DNA of 64,000 bases from Sphingobium scionense (GTDB lineage Bacteria > Pseudomonadota > Alphaproteobacteria > Sphingomonadales > Sphingomonadaceae). The notes under the pieces are model-generated. The model saw only the letters and a list, made by a program, of their open reading frames with translations, had not been told where the DNA came from and did no database searches. Made by a program: the position numbers and the translations under genes. The stretch covers positions 124,001 to 188,000 of the forward strand of contig NZ_JACIEU010000009.1 of assembly GCF_014197035.1 (NCBI RefSeq), in the 5' to 3' direction. This document shows positions 49,702 to 58,490 of this stretch, one piece after another. Within the stretch, counting starts at the first letter, position 1. Each line of letters opens with the position of its first letter.

Positions 49702-50181
49702 ATGACCGGAGAGGTTGATAACAAGGAAGCCCGTGGCCCGATGGATATCCGTCGGGTCATGGCTGCCCTGCCGCATCGCTACCCGATGCTGCTGGTTGAC
49801 CGCGTGGCGTCGCTGGTGCCGAGCCAGTCGATCCACGCGATCAAGGCCGTGTCGATGAACGAGCCGTTCTTCCAGGGGCATTTCCCTGGCCGGCCGATCA
49901 TGCCGGGCGTGCTGATCGTCGAGGCCATGGCCCAGGCGGCCGGCGTGCTGGTGGTCGATTCGCTGGGGCTCGCGGATTCGGGCAAGCTCGTCTATTTCAT
50001 GAGCATCGACGGTGCGAAGTTCCGCACCCCGGTGGAGCCCGGCTGTCTGCTCGACCTGCATGTCGAAGTGACGCAGATGCGCGGCGCGGTCTGCAAGTTC
50101 GCCGGCCGTGCGCTGATCGACGGCAAGCTGGCGGCAGAGGCCAATTTCGTCGCGATGATCGCCGATCCGCCCAAGGATTGA
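49702..50181 (+). CDS. fabZ: 3-hydroxyacyl-ACP dehydratase FabZ
   Basis: A 159-residue hotdog enzyme of fatty acid elongation. The catalytic His is in [16 protein letters not shown] and the Glu in [11 protein letters not shown]; the N-terminal [11 protein letters not shown] is typical. The ATG at 49702 follows the skp stop by four bases. The usual lipid A neighbours, lpxD upstream and lpxA downstream, are both missing, so here it serves fatty acid synthesis within an outer-membrane assembly operon. Confidence 0.96.
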   Translation: MTGEVDNKEARGPMDIRRVMAALPHRYPMLLVDRVASLVPSQSIHAIKAVSMNEPFFQGHFPGRPIMPGVLIVEAMAQAAGVLVVDSLGLADSGKLVYFMSIDGAKFRTPVEPGCLLDLHVEVTQMRGAVCKFAGRALIDGKLAAEANFVAMIADPPKD

Positions 50182-50293
50182 CGCGACCCATCCTTTTCCT
50201 TGCTTTGGCGCGCCGAAAACGCTAACGGCGCGCCTTCGCATTTTATCGCATCCATAGCCGGTCGGAACCGGCACATACACGGAGCAAGACGCC

Positions 50294-50518
50294 ATGAAGG
50301 CCGATACCCACCCCGATTACCACTTCATCACTGTCCAGATGACCGACGGCAGCACCTTCCAGACCCGCTCGACCTGGGGCAAGGAAGGCGACACGATGGC
50401 GCTCGACATCGATCCCAAGTCGCACCCGGCCTGGACCGGTGGCAACCGCCAGTTGGACACCGGTGGCCAGGTTGCGCGCTTCAACAAGCGCTTTGGCGGC
50501 CTGACGCTGAAGAAGTAA
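50294..50518 (+). CDS. rpmE: 50S ribosomal protein L31 (zinc-independent form)
   Basis: A 74-residue ribosomal protein beginning [19 protein letters not shown] and ending RFGGLTLKK. It has no cysteine, so it lacks the CxxC zinc motif and cannot store zinc in the manner of the C+ form. Its length and TRSTWG motif fit the common alphaproteobacterial type. It is monocistronic with a strong terminator behind it. Confidence 0.96.
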   Translation: MKADTHPDYHFITVQMTDGSTFQTRSTWGKEGDTMALDIDPKSHPAWTGGNRQLDTGGQVARFNKRFGGLTLKK

Positions 50519-50541
50519 TCGGCCTTACCGGCACGAGATCG

Positions 50542-50571
50542 AAAGGGCGCCCCATCGGGCGCCCTTTTTTT
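50542..50571 (+). terminator. rpmE terminator
   Basis: Stem AAAGGGCGCC / GGCGCCCTTT with a six-base loop and a run of seven T. Typical strong Rho-independent terminator. Confidence 0.9.
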
Positions 50572-50597
50572 GTGCCCGCGCGAGACAAGCGCAGGGC

Positions 50598-50630
50598 AAA
50601 AAAAGGGCCTCCAGCTAAAAGCTGGAGGCC
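50598..50630 (-). terminator. Rho-independent terminator on the minus strand
   Basis: Perfect 10-bp stem GGCCTCCAGC / GCTGGAGGCC, loop TTTTA as read on the minus strand, followed by C and seven T. It lies 260 bases past the aroB stop and directly after the candidate sRNA. Confidence 0.87.
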
Positions 50631-50724
50631 GAGGTTCAGGGGAGTGCCAGCGGCGACAGAGGGGGATCTGCAAGGGGATGCCGCTGACAAGGAGTGATCT
50701 AGCCCGCAAATGCTGCGGGCGAAT
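50598..50724 (-). ncRNA. Candidate small RNA with repeated anti-Shine-Dalgarno motifs
   Basis: The 374-base rpmE-aroB gap holds, on the minus strand, three hairpins ending in a perfect terminator: GCCCGCA/TGCGGGC (50702-50720), CAGCGGC/GCCGCTG with a 25-base loop (50648-50686), and the terminator (50606-50630). Between and within them four C/U-rich motifs are unpaired: CACUCCUUG, AUCCCCUUG, AUCCCCCUCUG and CACUCCCCUG. The first is complementary to a ribosome-binding site. A TAATAAT box at 50731-50737 could be the -10; the -35 is weak. Length is about 127 nucleotides. No protein-coding frame fits. The RNA family is not identified; aroB terminator function is an alternative for the last hairpin. 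Confidence 0.55.
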
Positions 50725-50778
50725 GTCCCGATTATTACCGAGGCCGATCGGCGCTGAAATGTCGGGACAAGCCAAGGC

Positions 50779-50856
50779 CGTCACCCCAGCGAAAGCTGGG
50801 GTCTCAGGCAATGAAGCGTGACAGGGCCACAGATCCCAGCCTTCGCTGGGATGACG
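50779..50856. repeat. Inverted pair of REP-like palindromes
   Basis: GTCACCCCAGCGAAAGCTGGGGTC (50780-50803; arms CCCCAGC/GCTGGGG) is followed after 30 bases by an inverted copy with arms ATCCCAGC/GCTGGGAT (50832-50852). The two units match at most positions once one is reversed. This is the layout of REP doublets and other short dispersed intergenic palindromes. No transposase is nearby. Confidence 0.6.
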
Positions 50857-50892
50857 AAATGAAAGGCCGATTGGTGCCCGCGCGCCGCCCAG

Positions 50893-52002
50893 TCAGGCGG
50901 CAACGCGGTCCGCGTCGAGGAACGCCGCCACATCGTCTAGCACCACATCCTTCGACAGGAAGGTCTGGCCAATGCCGCGCGCCAGCAGGAAGGGCAGGCT
51001 GCCTGCCGCCATCTTCTTGTCGTGCAGCATATGCGCCACCAGTGCTGCGCCGTCGGCCTTCACATGGGCGCTGGCCAGGTCATGGGGCAGGCCGATCGCC
51101 TTCAGATGCGCGGTCACCCGTTCCGCATCCTGCGCACTGCACAGGCCAAGGCGCGCCGAATAGCGGAAGGCAAGCGCCATGCCGGCGGCCACGCCTTCGC
51201 CGTGGAGCAGCGTGTCGGAAAAGCCGGTATCGGCCTCCAGCGCATGGCCGAAGGTGTGGCCCAGGTTCAGCAGCGCGCGGCGCCCCGTGGTCTCTCGCTC
51301 GTCATCGGCGACGATCGCCGCCTTGGCGCGGACGCTGCGCTCGATCGCATAGGTGCGCGCCTCGGCATCGCCGGCCAGCAGCCGGTCGGCATTGGCCTCG
51401 CACCAGGCGAAGAAGTCCGGATCGTCGATCAGGCCATATTTGACCACCTCGGCATAGCCCGCGCGGGTTTCGCGCAGCGGCAGGCTGTCGAGCACCGACG
51501 GATCGATCAGCACCAGGCTGGGCTGGTAGAAGCTGCCGATCAGATTCTTGCCCGCGCGCGCGTTGATCGCGGTCTTGCCGCCGACCGAGCTGTCGACCTG
51601 TGCCAGCAGAGTGGTGGGCACCTGCACGAAATGGCAGCCGCGCTTCAGGATCGAGGAGGCAAAGCCGACCAGATCGCCGATCACGCCGCCGCCCAGCGCG
51701 ATCACATGGTCGCCGCGCTCGATCTCCAACGCCAGCAGCGCGTCGAGCAGTTCCTCCAGATGGCGCCAGCTCTTGGTCTGTTCGCCCGCCGGCAGGATGA
51801 TCGGTTCGATGACGATGCTGGCGCGACGCAGGGCGGCGTCCAGTCGGGGCAGTTGGGCCGCCGCGACATGGGTGTCGGTTACGACCACCAGCCGCCCGCC
51901 ACGGGCATAGCGCGCCAGATGGTCGGCCGCACGGTCGAGTGCGCCCTGTTCGATGACGATGTCATAGCTGCGCGCGCCCAGCGCGACGGGGACTAGTGCC
52001 AT
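50893..52002 (-). CDS. aroB: 3-dehydroquinate synthase
   Basis: A 369-residue NAD-dependent enzyme, step two of the shikimate pathway. Recognisable parts are the NAD-binding GGGVIGDLVGFASS, the substrate loop VPTTLLAQVDSSVGGKTAIN (flanks VPTTLLAQ and SSVGGKTA), and metal ligands in LNLGHTFGHALE. The ATG at 52002 overlaps the aroK stop by ten bases, so shikimate kinase and this enzyme are co-translated. The C-terminus is a little extended compared with E. coli. Confidence 0.96.
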   Translation of the reverse strand: MALVPVALGARSYDIVIEQGALDRAADHLARYARGGRLVVVTDTHVAAAQLPRLDAALRRASIVIEPIILPAGEQTKSWRHLEELLDALLALEIERGDHVIALGGGVIGDLVGFASSILKRGCHFVQVPTTLLAQVDSSVGGKTAINARAGKNLIGSFYQPSLVLIDPSVLDSLPLRETRAGYAEVVKYGLIDDPDFFAWCEANADRLLAGDAEARTYAIERSVRAKAAIVADDERETTGRRALLNLGHTFGHALEADTGFSDTLLHGEGVAAGMALAFRYSARLGLCSAQDAERVTAHLKAIGLPHDLASAHVKADGAALVAHMLHDKKMAAGSLPFLLARGIGQTFLSKDVVLDDVAAFLDADRVAA

Positions 52003-52541
52003 GCGGATAGCTGCTCCAGAATGCGGTCGACGGCGACTTCGTGGGGCGCGGCGATGCTCTTCACATGGATCGGCGCCAGCGCGTAGACGGGATTGCGGAC
52101 AGCGGCCAGTTCGGTCAGCACGATGCGGGGATCGCGATCCTTGAGCAGCGGGCGGCCCTCGCGGCGCGATACGCGGTCGACCAATATGTCGATATCGGCG
52201 TCCAGCCAGATCGCCGTGGCATGATCCAGGATCAGCGCACGCGTGTCGTCCTGCATGAAGGCGCCGCCACCGGTAGCGATCACCTTAGGCACGCCGTCCA
52301 TCAGCCGGGCGATCACCCGCCGTTCGCCATCGCGGAAATGCGCCTCGCCATAGCGGGCGAAAATCTCGCTGACGCTCATGCCGGCAGCGCGCTCAATCTC
52401 TTCGTCAGCGTCGACGAAGACAAGTCCCAGGCGCGCCGCAAGGCGCCGGCCGACGGTGGATTTGCCCACGCCCATCATGCCGATCAGGACGATCGGGCCG
52501 CGCTTGGTTTTGCTCTCCGGGAATTTGCTGTTTCGCTGCAT
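51993..52541 (-). CDS. aroK: Shikimate kinase
   Basis: A 182-residue kinase that phosphorylates shikimate. The P-loop is GMMGVGKSTVG, the shikimate-binding region includes FVDADEEIE, and GGGAFM and the lid Arg are in SRREGRPLL. The ATG at 52541 is the first methionine of a normal-length protein; longer in-frame starts lack support, but no good ribosome site is visible either. It is divergent from a small membrane protein gene and overlaps aroB. Confidence 0.94.
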   Translation of the reverse strand: MQRNSKFPESKTKRGPIVLIGMMGVGKSTVGRRLAARLGLVFVDADEEIERAAGMSVSEIFARYGEAHFRDGERRVIARLMDGVPKVIATGGGAFMQDDTRALILDHATAIWLDADIDILVDRVSRREGRPLLKDRDPRIVLTELAAVRNPVYALAPIHVKSIAAPHEVAVDRILEQLSAWH

Positions 52542-52634
52542 GGCGAGGGGGGCTATACAGCCAGCCGTCGCTGAGGCAAACGCAACTTTCCCCTGTCGTC
52601 CGGCAGACATGCCGGGCCAGCCGCAGAAGAGACC

Positions 52635-52820
52635 ATGAAGAATAATCGTTCCCTGAGCAGTTTCGAAGGCGGTTCGCGCCGTCGCACCCGTCTGCCGATC
52701 CTGCCGATCGCGGCGGCGCTGGTCGTCATCCTGCTGATCGGCGTCCTCTGGTCACGTGGCGGCGAACGGCCACAGCAGCCCGTCGAAAAGGTCATTCCGG
52801 CCGAAAAACTGGGCCAGTAA
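52635..52820 (+). CDS. Small membrane protein, unknown function
   Basis: A 61-residue protein with a basic N-terminus (RRRTRLP) and one transmembrane helix (ILPIAAALVVILLIGVLW), then a polar tail (PQQPVEKVIPAEKLGQ) likely facing the periplasm. I do not recognise it. The ATG at 52635 follows AGAAGAGACC. It lies 5 bases before the next gene and is probably co-transcribed with that exported protein. Confidence 0.6.
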   Translation: MKNNRSLSSFEGGSRRRTRLPILPIAAALVVILLIGVLWSRGGERPQQPVEKVIPAEKLGQ

Positions 52821-52825
52821 GCCGC

Positions 52826-54655
52826 ATGCGCCGCCTGCGGGGGAATGCGAAATGGGCGTTGGGCAGCTTCGCGCTGGCGCTGGCGCTGCCGGTCGTCGCG
52901 CAGCAGGCGCCCGAATCGCTGCTGCCGCCCGGCTTTGGTGATCCGACCCCGGCGCCGACCCCCACGCCCGCGCAGCCCGCCCGCCCGGCATCGCCCGCGC
53001 CGGTCGTTTCGACCACGCCCGCCGTGCCCTCGCCCTCGGGCGAGATCGTCCAGCCGCTCGACCTGTCGATCGCCAATGCGGTGGACAATGCCGCCGAGGC
53101 GATGAGCGCGGAAGAACTGGCCGCCGAAAAGGCCAAATATGACCTGCCGCAGAGCGCCCGCCGCTCGCTCGACCGCATCGGTCCGCTGACACCGGCCACG
53201 CGTGGCATGGAGCCCGACGCCTTCGGCGCCGAATATGGCCCCTATCTCGCGATCCTGATGAAGCAGACCCATGCGCCGATCATGTCGCGCTGGGCCTCCA
53301 TCCTGCTGCGGCGCGCACTGCTGAGTGCCACCGATACGCCGCGCGGCATCAACGGCGCCGACTGGGCGGCCGAGCGCGCCTGGCTGCTGCTGCGCATGGG
53401 GGAGGCGGACAGCGCCCGCCTGCTGGTGCAGAGCGTCGATCCCGACAAATATTCGCCGCGCCTCTATGCGATCGCGATGCAGACCTATCTGGCGACCGCC
53501 GACCCGGCGGGCCTGTGCCCATTGTCGGCGGGCGCGCTGCGCACCAGCAAGGAACCGGGCTGGGACATGACGCGGGCGATCTGCCCGGCGCTGTCGGGCG
53601 ACCAGGGGTCCGCCAGCGCTGCGCTCAACCAGGCCCAGCGCAAGGGCGTGGTGCGCGGTATCGATTATCGCCTGGCCGAAAAGATGGTCGGCGCCGGCTT
53701 CAACGCGCGCCGCTCGGTCAAGATCGAATGGGACGGCGTCGATGGTCTCACCGCCTGGCGCTACGGCCTGGCGACGGCGCTCAACGTGCCGATCCCCGAC
53801 GACATGTTCGGTAGCGTCGGTCCCCATGTCCGTGCCTGGGAAGCGCGCGCGCCTGCACTGACGGCGGTGCGTCGCCTGCCGGGCAGCGAAGTCGCGGCAC
53901 GGCTGGGTGTCTTTTCCAGCGAGGCGCTGGTCAATTTCTATGGCGAACTGGGCGGCGAAGGCGATCTCGCGTCCGATCTGGCCGATCGCGTCGATGCGCT
54001 GCGCAACGCCTATTCCGGCCCGACTGCGGGTGCCCGCATCCAGGCGATGCAGGCGCTGTGGCGGGACAAGGGCGCGCCCGATTATGTCGGCCTGATCGCC
54101 ACCGCCCGCGCGGCCGCCGCCCTGCCGGTGTCGCAGGCCGATGGGCGCGATGCGGTCAATCTGGTCGCGGCGATGCTGACCGCCGGCTATGATCGCAATG
54201 CGGCCCGCTGGGCGCAGGCGATCGGCCAGATCGATGGCGATGGCGCCCAGGATTTCTGGGCCTTGCTCGCGGTCGGCGCCCCCAGCACCGTCGTTGATAC
54301 CGGCAGCAGCCGCATCTCCAGCTATGTCGACGATGCCGGGGCTGAAAAGGGGCGGATGCTGATCGCCGCGCTGGCCGGCTTGTCGCGCCTGTCGGCCAAT
54401 GATGCCGCGTCGTTGGCGCAGGATAATGGCTTCACCCTGGCCGCCAACAGCCGCTGGGCGCGTGCGATCGACGCCGCGTCGCAGCGCGGCGAGAAGGCGA
54501 CCGTGGCGCTGCTCGCGGCCGTTGGCATGCAGGGGCGCGACTGGCATCGCCTGCCGCCCGGCCATCTCTATCATGTGGTGGCGGCGCTGCACCGTGTCGG
54601 ACTGGATCCCGAGGCGCGGATGATCGCGGCCGAGGCTCTGACCCGCCTGTCCTGA
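52826..54655 (+). CDS. Large exported protein of unknown function
   Basis: A 609-residue protein beginning with a signal peptide (hydrophobic core WALGSFALALALPVVAQQ), then a Pro/Ala/Thr linker (about 35-75), and a long, helix-rich body with many Ala-Leu-Arg repeats (for example GADWAAERAWLLLRMGEADSA, LVNLVAAMLTAGYDRNAARW), which suggests TPR- or Sel1-like solenoid packing. No catalytic motif is evident. The preceding gene encodes a small membrane protein and the following one xerD, so envelope or division-related roles are possible. It is not a family I can name. Confidence 0.72.
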   Translation: MRRLRGNAKWALGSFALALALPVVAQQAPESLLPPGFGDPTPAPTPTPAQPARPASPAPVVSTTPAVPSPSGEIVQPLDLSIANAVDNAAEAMSAEELAAEKAKYDLPQSARRSLDRIGPLTPATRGMEPDAFGAEYGPYLAILMKQTHAPIMSRWASILLRRALLSATDTPRGINGADWAAERAWLLLRMGEADSARLLVQSVDPDKYSPRLYAIAMQTYLATADPAGLCPLSAGALRTSKEPGWDMTRAICPALSGDQGSASAALNQAQRKGVVRGIDYRLAEKMVGAGFNARRSVKIEWDGVDGLTAWRYGLATALNVPIPDDMFGSVGPHVRAWEARAPALTAVRRLPGSEVAARLGVFSSEALVNFYGELGGEGDLASDLADRVDALRNAYSGPTAGARIQAMQALWRDKGAPDYVGLIATARAAAALPVSQADGRDAVNLVAAMLTAGYDRNAARWAQAIGQIDGDGAQDFWALLAVGAPSTVVDTGSSRISSYVDDAGAEKGRMLIAALAGLSRLSANDAASLAQDNGFTLAANSRWARAIDAASQRGEKATVALLAAVGMQGRDWHRLPPGHLYHVVAALHRVGLDPEARMIAAEALTRLS

Positions 54656-54669
54656 CCCGGCGCTGACCC

Positions 54670-55599
54670 ATGGATGACGATGCCGTCCTGATCGACCGCT
54701 TTCTCGAAATGATGGCGGCGGAACGGGGCGCGTCGCGCAACACGCTGCTTGCCTATCGCACCGACCTTCAGGGGGCGGGAGAGATTGTCGGCAGTCTTGC
54801 CGCCGCCAGCCAGGATGCGCTCGGCCGCCTTGCCGGCGAATGGGCGCCGCTCGCGGCCTCTACCGTAGCGCGCAAGGCGTCGGCGCTACGCGCCTTCTAC
54901 GCCTTTCTGGAGGAGGAGGGGCTGCGCGCCGACAATCCCGGCGCGGCGCTGCCCCGGCCGGTCACGCGGCGGCCGCTGCCCAAGATATTGTCGTCGCAGG
55001 AAGTCGATTCGCTGTTCGCCCTGATCGCGCAACGGGTGGAGGTGGAGCATCCTGCGCCGCTCGACCTGCGCCTCTCGGCCCTGATCGAACTGCTCTACGG
55101 TTCGGGCCTGCGTGCGACAGAACTCATGTCGCTGCCGCGCAAGGCGCTGGCGGTCGATCGGCCTTTCCTCATCATCAAGGGCAAGGGCGCGCGCGAGCGG
55201 CTGGTGCCGATCTCTGACCGCGCCCGTGCCGCCGTCGCCACCTGGCTCGCCCATGTGCCGGCCGACAGCGCCTGGCTCTTTCCCTCGGGGAAAAGCCATG
55301 TCAGCCGCATCCGCCTCTATCAACTGGTCAAGCAACTGGCCGCGGCAGCGGGTATCGCGCCCGAACGGGTCAGCCCCCATGTGCTGCGCCACGCCTTCGC
55401 CACCCATTTGCTGGAAGGCGGGGCAGACCTACGCGCGCTGCAATCGATGCTGGGCCATGCCGATATCGGCACGACCCAAATCTATACCCATGTCGACAGC
55501 CGCCGGCTGGTCGAACTGGTCAACAGCCGCCATCCGCTGGCCGGCATGCAAGCCAGGATCGCGCATCCTCGCGTTGACGGCGACGCGTCCGCGCCTTAA
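54670..55599 (+). CDS. xerD: Tyrosine recombinase XerD
   Basis: A 309-residue site-specific recombinase. The N-terminal core-binding SAM-like domain covers about residues 5-95. The catalytic domain has Arg in [13 protein letters not shown], Lys in [12 protein letters not shown], His-Arg in [17 protein letters not shown], His in MLGHADI, and the nucleophile Tyr in TQIYTHVD. With XerC it resolves chromosome dimers at dif. The ATG at 54670 gives normal length. XerD is favoured over XerC by its accA neighbour, a common pairing, so this sub-assignment is moderate. Confidence 0.88.
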   Translation: MDDDAVLIDRFLEMMAAERGASRNTLLAYRTDLQGAGEIVGSLAAASQDALGRLAGEWAPLAASTVARKASALRAFYAFLEEEGLRADNPGAALPRPVTRRPLPKILSSQEVDSLFALIAQRVEVEHPAPLDLRLSALIELLYGSGLRATELMSLPRKALAVDRPFLIIKGKGARERLVPISDRARAAVATWLAHVPADSAWLFPSGKSHVSRIRLYQLVKQLAAAAGIAPERVSPHVLRHAFATHLLEGGADLRALQSMLGHADIGTTQIYTHVDSRRLVELVNSRHPLAGMQARIAHPRVDGDASAP

Positions 55600-55610
55600 C
55601 GCCATCCGCC

Positions 55611-56555
55611 ATGGTAAGCTTTCTCGAATTTGAAAAGCCGGTCGCAGAGCTGGAAGCCCGTATCATCGAACTGCGCCAGACGGCCTCCGTCGGCGACATC
55701 GACATCAGCGGCGAGATCGACACGCTCGAACAGCGTGCCGGCAAGATGCTGTCGGACATCTACGCCAAGCTGACGCCCTGGCAGAAGACTCAGGTGGCCC
55801 GCCACCCGGAACGCCCGCACTTCAAGGATTATGTCGCGGGCATGTTTGACAATTTCATGCCGTTGGCCGGCGACCGCGCCTTTGCCGACGATCAGGCGAT
55901 CATCGGCGGCTTCGCGACGCTGGGCGAGCGCAAGGTCATGGTCATCGGCCATGAAAAGGGCGACGACACCGCCAGCCGCGTCCGTCACAATTTCGGCATG
56001 GCCAAGCCCGAGGGCTATCGCAAGGCGATCCGCCTGATGGAACTGGCCGACCGCTTCGGTCTGCCGGTCGTCACGCTGGTCGACACCTCGGGCGCCTTCC
56101 CTGGCGTTCAGGCCGAAGAACGCGGCCAGGCCGAAGCCATTGCCCGTTCGACCGAAGCCTGTCTGGCGCTGGGCGTCCCCATGGTCGCGGCCGTGGTGGG
56201 TGAGGGCGGCTCGGGCGGCGCGGTTGCGCTGGCGGCTGCCAATCGCGTGCTGATGTTCGAACATGCCGTCTATTCGGTGATCTCGCCCGAAGGTTGCGCC
56301 TCGATCCTGTGGCGCACCGCCGACAAGGCGAGCGACGCGGCGACCGCGATGCAGGTCACGGCGCAGCATCTCAAGGGCCTGGGCGTGATCGACCGCATCG
56401 TCGCCGAGCCGGTGGGCGGCGCCCATCGCGATCCGGTGCAGGCGATCGCCAATCTGGGCGCGGCCATCGGTGAGGAACTGGACGCGCTGTCTGGCCTCGA
56501 ACCGCAGGCACTGCGCACCGATCGCGCCGACAAGTTCCTGGCCATCGGCATCTGA
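55611..56555 (+). CDS. accA: Acetyl-CoA carboxylase carboxyltransferase subunit alpha
   Basis: A 314-residue subunit of the carboxyltransferase that moves CO2 from biotin to acetyl-CoA for fatty acid synthesis. Motifs [18 protein letters not shown] at the N-terminus, [25 protein letters not shown], and [11 protein letters not shown] (oxyanion site) are complete. The ATG at 55611 is supported by family starts. It lies 12 bases after xerD. Confidence 0.97.
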   Translation: MVSFLEFEKPVAELEARIIELRQTASVGDIDISGEIDTLEQRAGKMLSDIYAKLTPWQKTQVARHPERPHFKDYVAGMFDNFMPLAGDRAFADDQAIIGGFATLGERKVMVIGHEKGDDTASRVRHNFGMAKPEGYRKAIRLMELADRFGLPVVTLVDTSGAFPGVQAEERGQAEAIARSTEACLALGVPMVAAVVGEGGSGGAVALAAANRVLMFEHAVYSVISPEGCASILWRTADKASDAATAMQVTAQHLKGLGVIDRIVAEPVGGAHRDPVQAIANLGAAIGEELDALSGLEPQALRTDRADKFLAIGI

Positions 56556-56638
56556 CGTCAAATTCCCGGAACAGCATCCTGTCCTCGCTCGTTACGGCAC
56601 GGTAACAGGGGGGGCAGGGTGTCAAGGATGGGAATGGA

Positions 56639-58117
56639 ATGAATCGGACATGGTTGTCGGCTGGCCTTGGCGTCGGCCTGATCGTCGCTGGCGTGGCGCC
56701 GGTGGTATTGGGACAGCAGCGGGCGATTCGCACGGTGTCGTCGATCAGCGCGCAGGACAAGGCGTCGGGTGCCAAGCAGCATCCTGAACTGCTCAAGGAA
56801 TTTGGCGGCGCCTATATCGGGCCGCAGGCGCGCTATGTGGAAACGGTCGGACGCCGCATCGCGGTCCAGTCGGGCCTCTCCAACGCGCAGGGCGATTTCA
56901 CCGTCACCCTGCTCAATTCCCCGGTCAACAACGCCTTCGCGATCCCCGGCGGCTATGTCTATGTCACGCGCCAGTTGATGGCGCTGATGAATGACGAGGC
57001 GCAGTTGGCCGGCGTGCTGGGACATGAAGTCGGCCATGTCGCCGCCCAGCATGGCCAGCGGCGCCAGCAGGCAGCGCAGCGCAATGCGATCGGCGGGGCA
57101 TTGCTTCAGGTGCTGACCGGCGCGCTGTTGGGTGATTCGGCGCTGGGAGGCGTGCTGCAACAGGGCATCGGCACCGGCAGCCAGTTACTTACGCTCAAAT
57201 TCTCGCGCAACCAGGAATATGAAGCCGATGATCTCGGCATCCGTTATCTGGCGTCGGCCGGTTATGATCCGCGCGCGCTGTCGGACATGTTGGCCTCGCT
57301 GGCGGCGCAGACCAGTCTGGACGGGCGGGTATCGGGCGATGCGCGTTCCATGCCCGAATGGGCCAGCACCCACCCTGATCCGGGCGAGCGGGTCGATCGG
57401 GCCGCGCAGATGGCCTCGCGCACCGGCGCGACCAGCACGCTGCGCAACCGCGATGCCTTTCTGGCGGCGCTCAACGGCACGCTCTATGGCGATGATCCCA
57501 AGCAGGGAGTCATCGACGGCAGCCGTTTCCGCCATCCCGACCTGCGCCTGTCCTTCACCGCGCCGTCGGGCTTCGGCATGGAAAATGGGGCGGACGTGGT
57601 GAGTATCACCGGTTCGGGCGGTCAGGCCCAGTTCGGCGGCATGGCCTATAATGGCAATCTGCCGACCTATATCGATTCGGTGCTCAAGCGACTCGCGGGC
57701 AATGCCGGCGCGCCGCCGGCGGGTGAGGCGCAGCGCACGACGATCAACGGCCTGCCGGCGGCCTGGCGCACGGTGCGCGCCAACACCAAGTCGGGTCAGG
57801 TCGACGCAACCGTCGTCGCCTATGATTTCGGCGGCGGCAAAGCCTATCATTTCCTGCTGCTGACCCCGGCGGGCAAGGGCATCGGCCCGTTCGACTCGAT
57901 GGTCCGCTCGGTGCAGCGCCTGTCGGCGCAGGAGGCGGCGGCGATCAAGCCGCGCCGGGTCAATCTGGTCACCGTCAAGGCGGGCGACACCGTCCAGTCG
58001 CTTGGCCGCCGCATGGCCTATAGCGATTATCCGCTGGAACGCTTCCTGGTGCTGAACGCCCTCAACGAACGCTCCGTGCTGAAGCCGGGCGATCGGGTGA
58101 AGATCGTCACCTGGTAA
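56639..58117 (+). CDS. M48 family metalloprotease with a LysM-like C-terminal domain
   Basis: A 492-residue periplasmic protease. The signal peptide covers about residues 1-25. The zinc motif HEVGH is in LGHEVGHVAAQHGQR near residue 130 and the third ligand in NQEYEADDLG near 195. The fold resembles BepA/LoiP proteases that clear stalled outer-membrane proteins. A final 50-residue segment (TVKAGDTVQSLGRRMAY ... GDRVKIV) has the pattern of LysM, which would hold it near peptidoglycan. The ATG at 56639 follows GGAATGGA. It is followed by a bidirectional terminator. Confidence 0.9.
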   Translation: MNRTWLSAGLGVGLIVAGVAPVVLGQQRAIRTVSSISAQDKASGAKQHPELLKEFGGAYIGPQARYVETVGRRIAVQSGLSNAQGDFTVTLLNSPVNNAFAIPGGYVYVTRQLMALMNDEAQLAGVLGHEVGHVAAQHGQRRQQAAQRNAIGGALLQVLTGALLGDSALGGVLQQGIGTGSQLLTLKFSRNQEYEADDLGIRYLASAGYDPRALSDMLASLAAQTSLDGRVSGDARSMPEWASTHPDPGERVDRAAQMASRTGATSTLRNRDAFLAALNGTLYGDDPKQGVIDGSRFRHPDLRLSFTAPSGFGMENGADVVSITGSGGQAQFGGMAYNGNLPTYIDSVLKRLAGNAGAPPAGEAQRTTINGLPAAWRTVRANTKSGQVDATVVAYDFGGGKAYHFLLLTPAGKGIGPFDSMVRSVQRLSAQEAAAIKPRRVNLVTVKAGDTVQSLGRRMAYSDYPLERFLVLNALNERSVLKPGDRVKIVTW

Positions 58118-58140
58118 GATTCGGCACATTCCAGGCAAAG

Positions 58141-58176
58141 AAAAAGGGCGGCGGAATTGCTTCCGCCGCCCTTTTC
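58141..58176. terminator. Bidirectional terminator
   Basis: Stem GGGCGGCGGAA / TTCCGCCGCCC, loop TTGC, with A-run on the left and TTTT on the right. It stops both the M48 gene and the convergent pilin gene. Confidence 0.87.
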
Positions 58177-58193
58177 TAACATCGGTTTCGAGC

Positions 58194-58355
58194 TTACTTC
58201 AGGTTGCCCGAAACGTTGTTGAAGGTGCTGCCCAGCTTCGAACCCAGGCTGGTCATGGCGCCGATGGCGGCCACGGCGATCAGAGCGGCGATCAGGCCGT
58301 ATTCGATGGCGGTCGCGCCCTTTTCGTTCTTCAGCATCTTGCGAATGAACTGCAT
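58194..58355 (-). CDS. Flp family type IVb pilin (first copy)
   Basis: A 53-residue prepilin too short for the usual ORF cutoff. MQFIRKMLKNEKGATAIEYGLI shows the GATAIEYG processing site (peptidase cuts after the Gly; the mature end has the Glu at position 5 and Tyr typical of Flp). The following 20 residues are hydrophobic. The ATG at 58355 has AAGGAGA in front of it. Such pilins build tight-adherence (Tad) fibres, but no cpaA or tad genes are in this window. Confidence 0.9.
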   Translation of the reverse strand: MQFIRKMLKNEKGATAIEYGLIAALIAVAAIGAMTSLGSKLGSTFNNVSGNLK

Positions 58356-58490
58356 GTGATGTCTCCTTGACAAACGTTACGTTAAACTACCCGGCCGCCC
58401 CGCTTTGAATTCTAGGTCAGCGAAGACCTGTCTAGATTGGCTCGGTTGAGAAAAGTTTAATGCGGAATGGTGACTGTCAGAATTTGTTGG

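Noticed and set aside
50570..50821. 83-codon plus-strand frame in the rpmE-aroB gap
   Set aside because: It runs through the terminator, the sRNA candidate and the REP unit (the VTPAKAGVS translation is typical of such palindromes).
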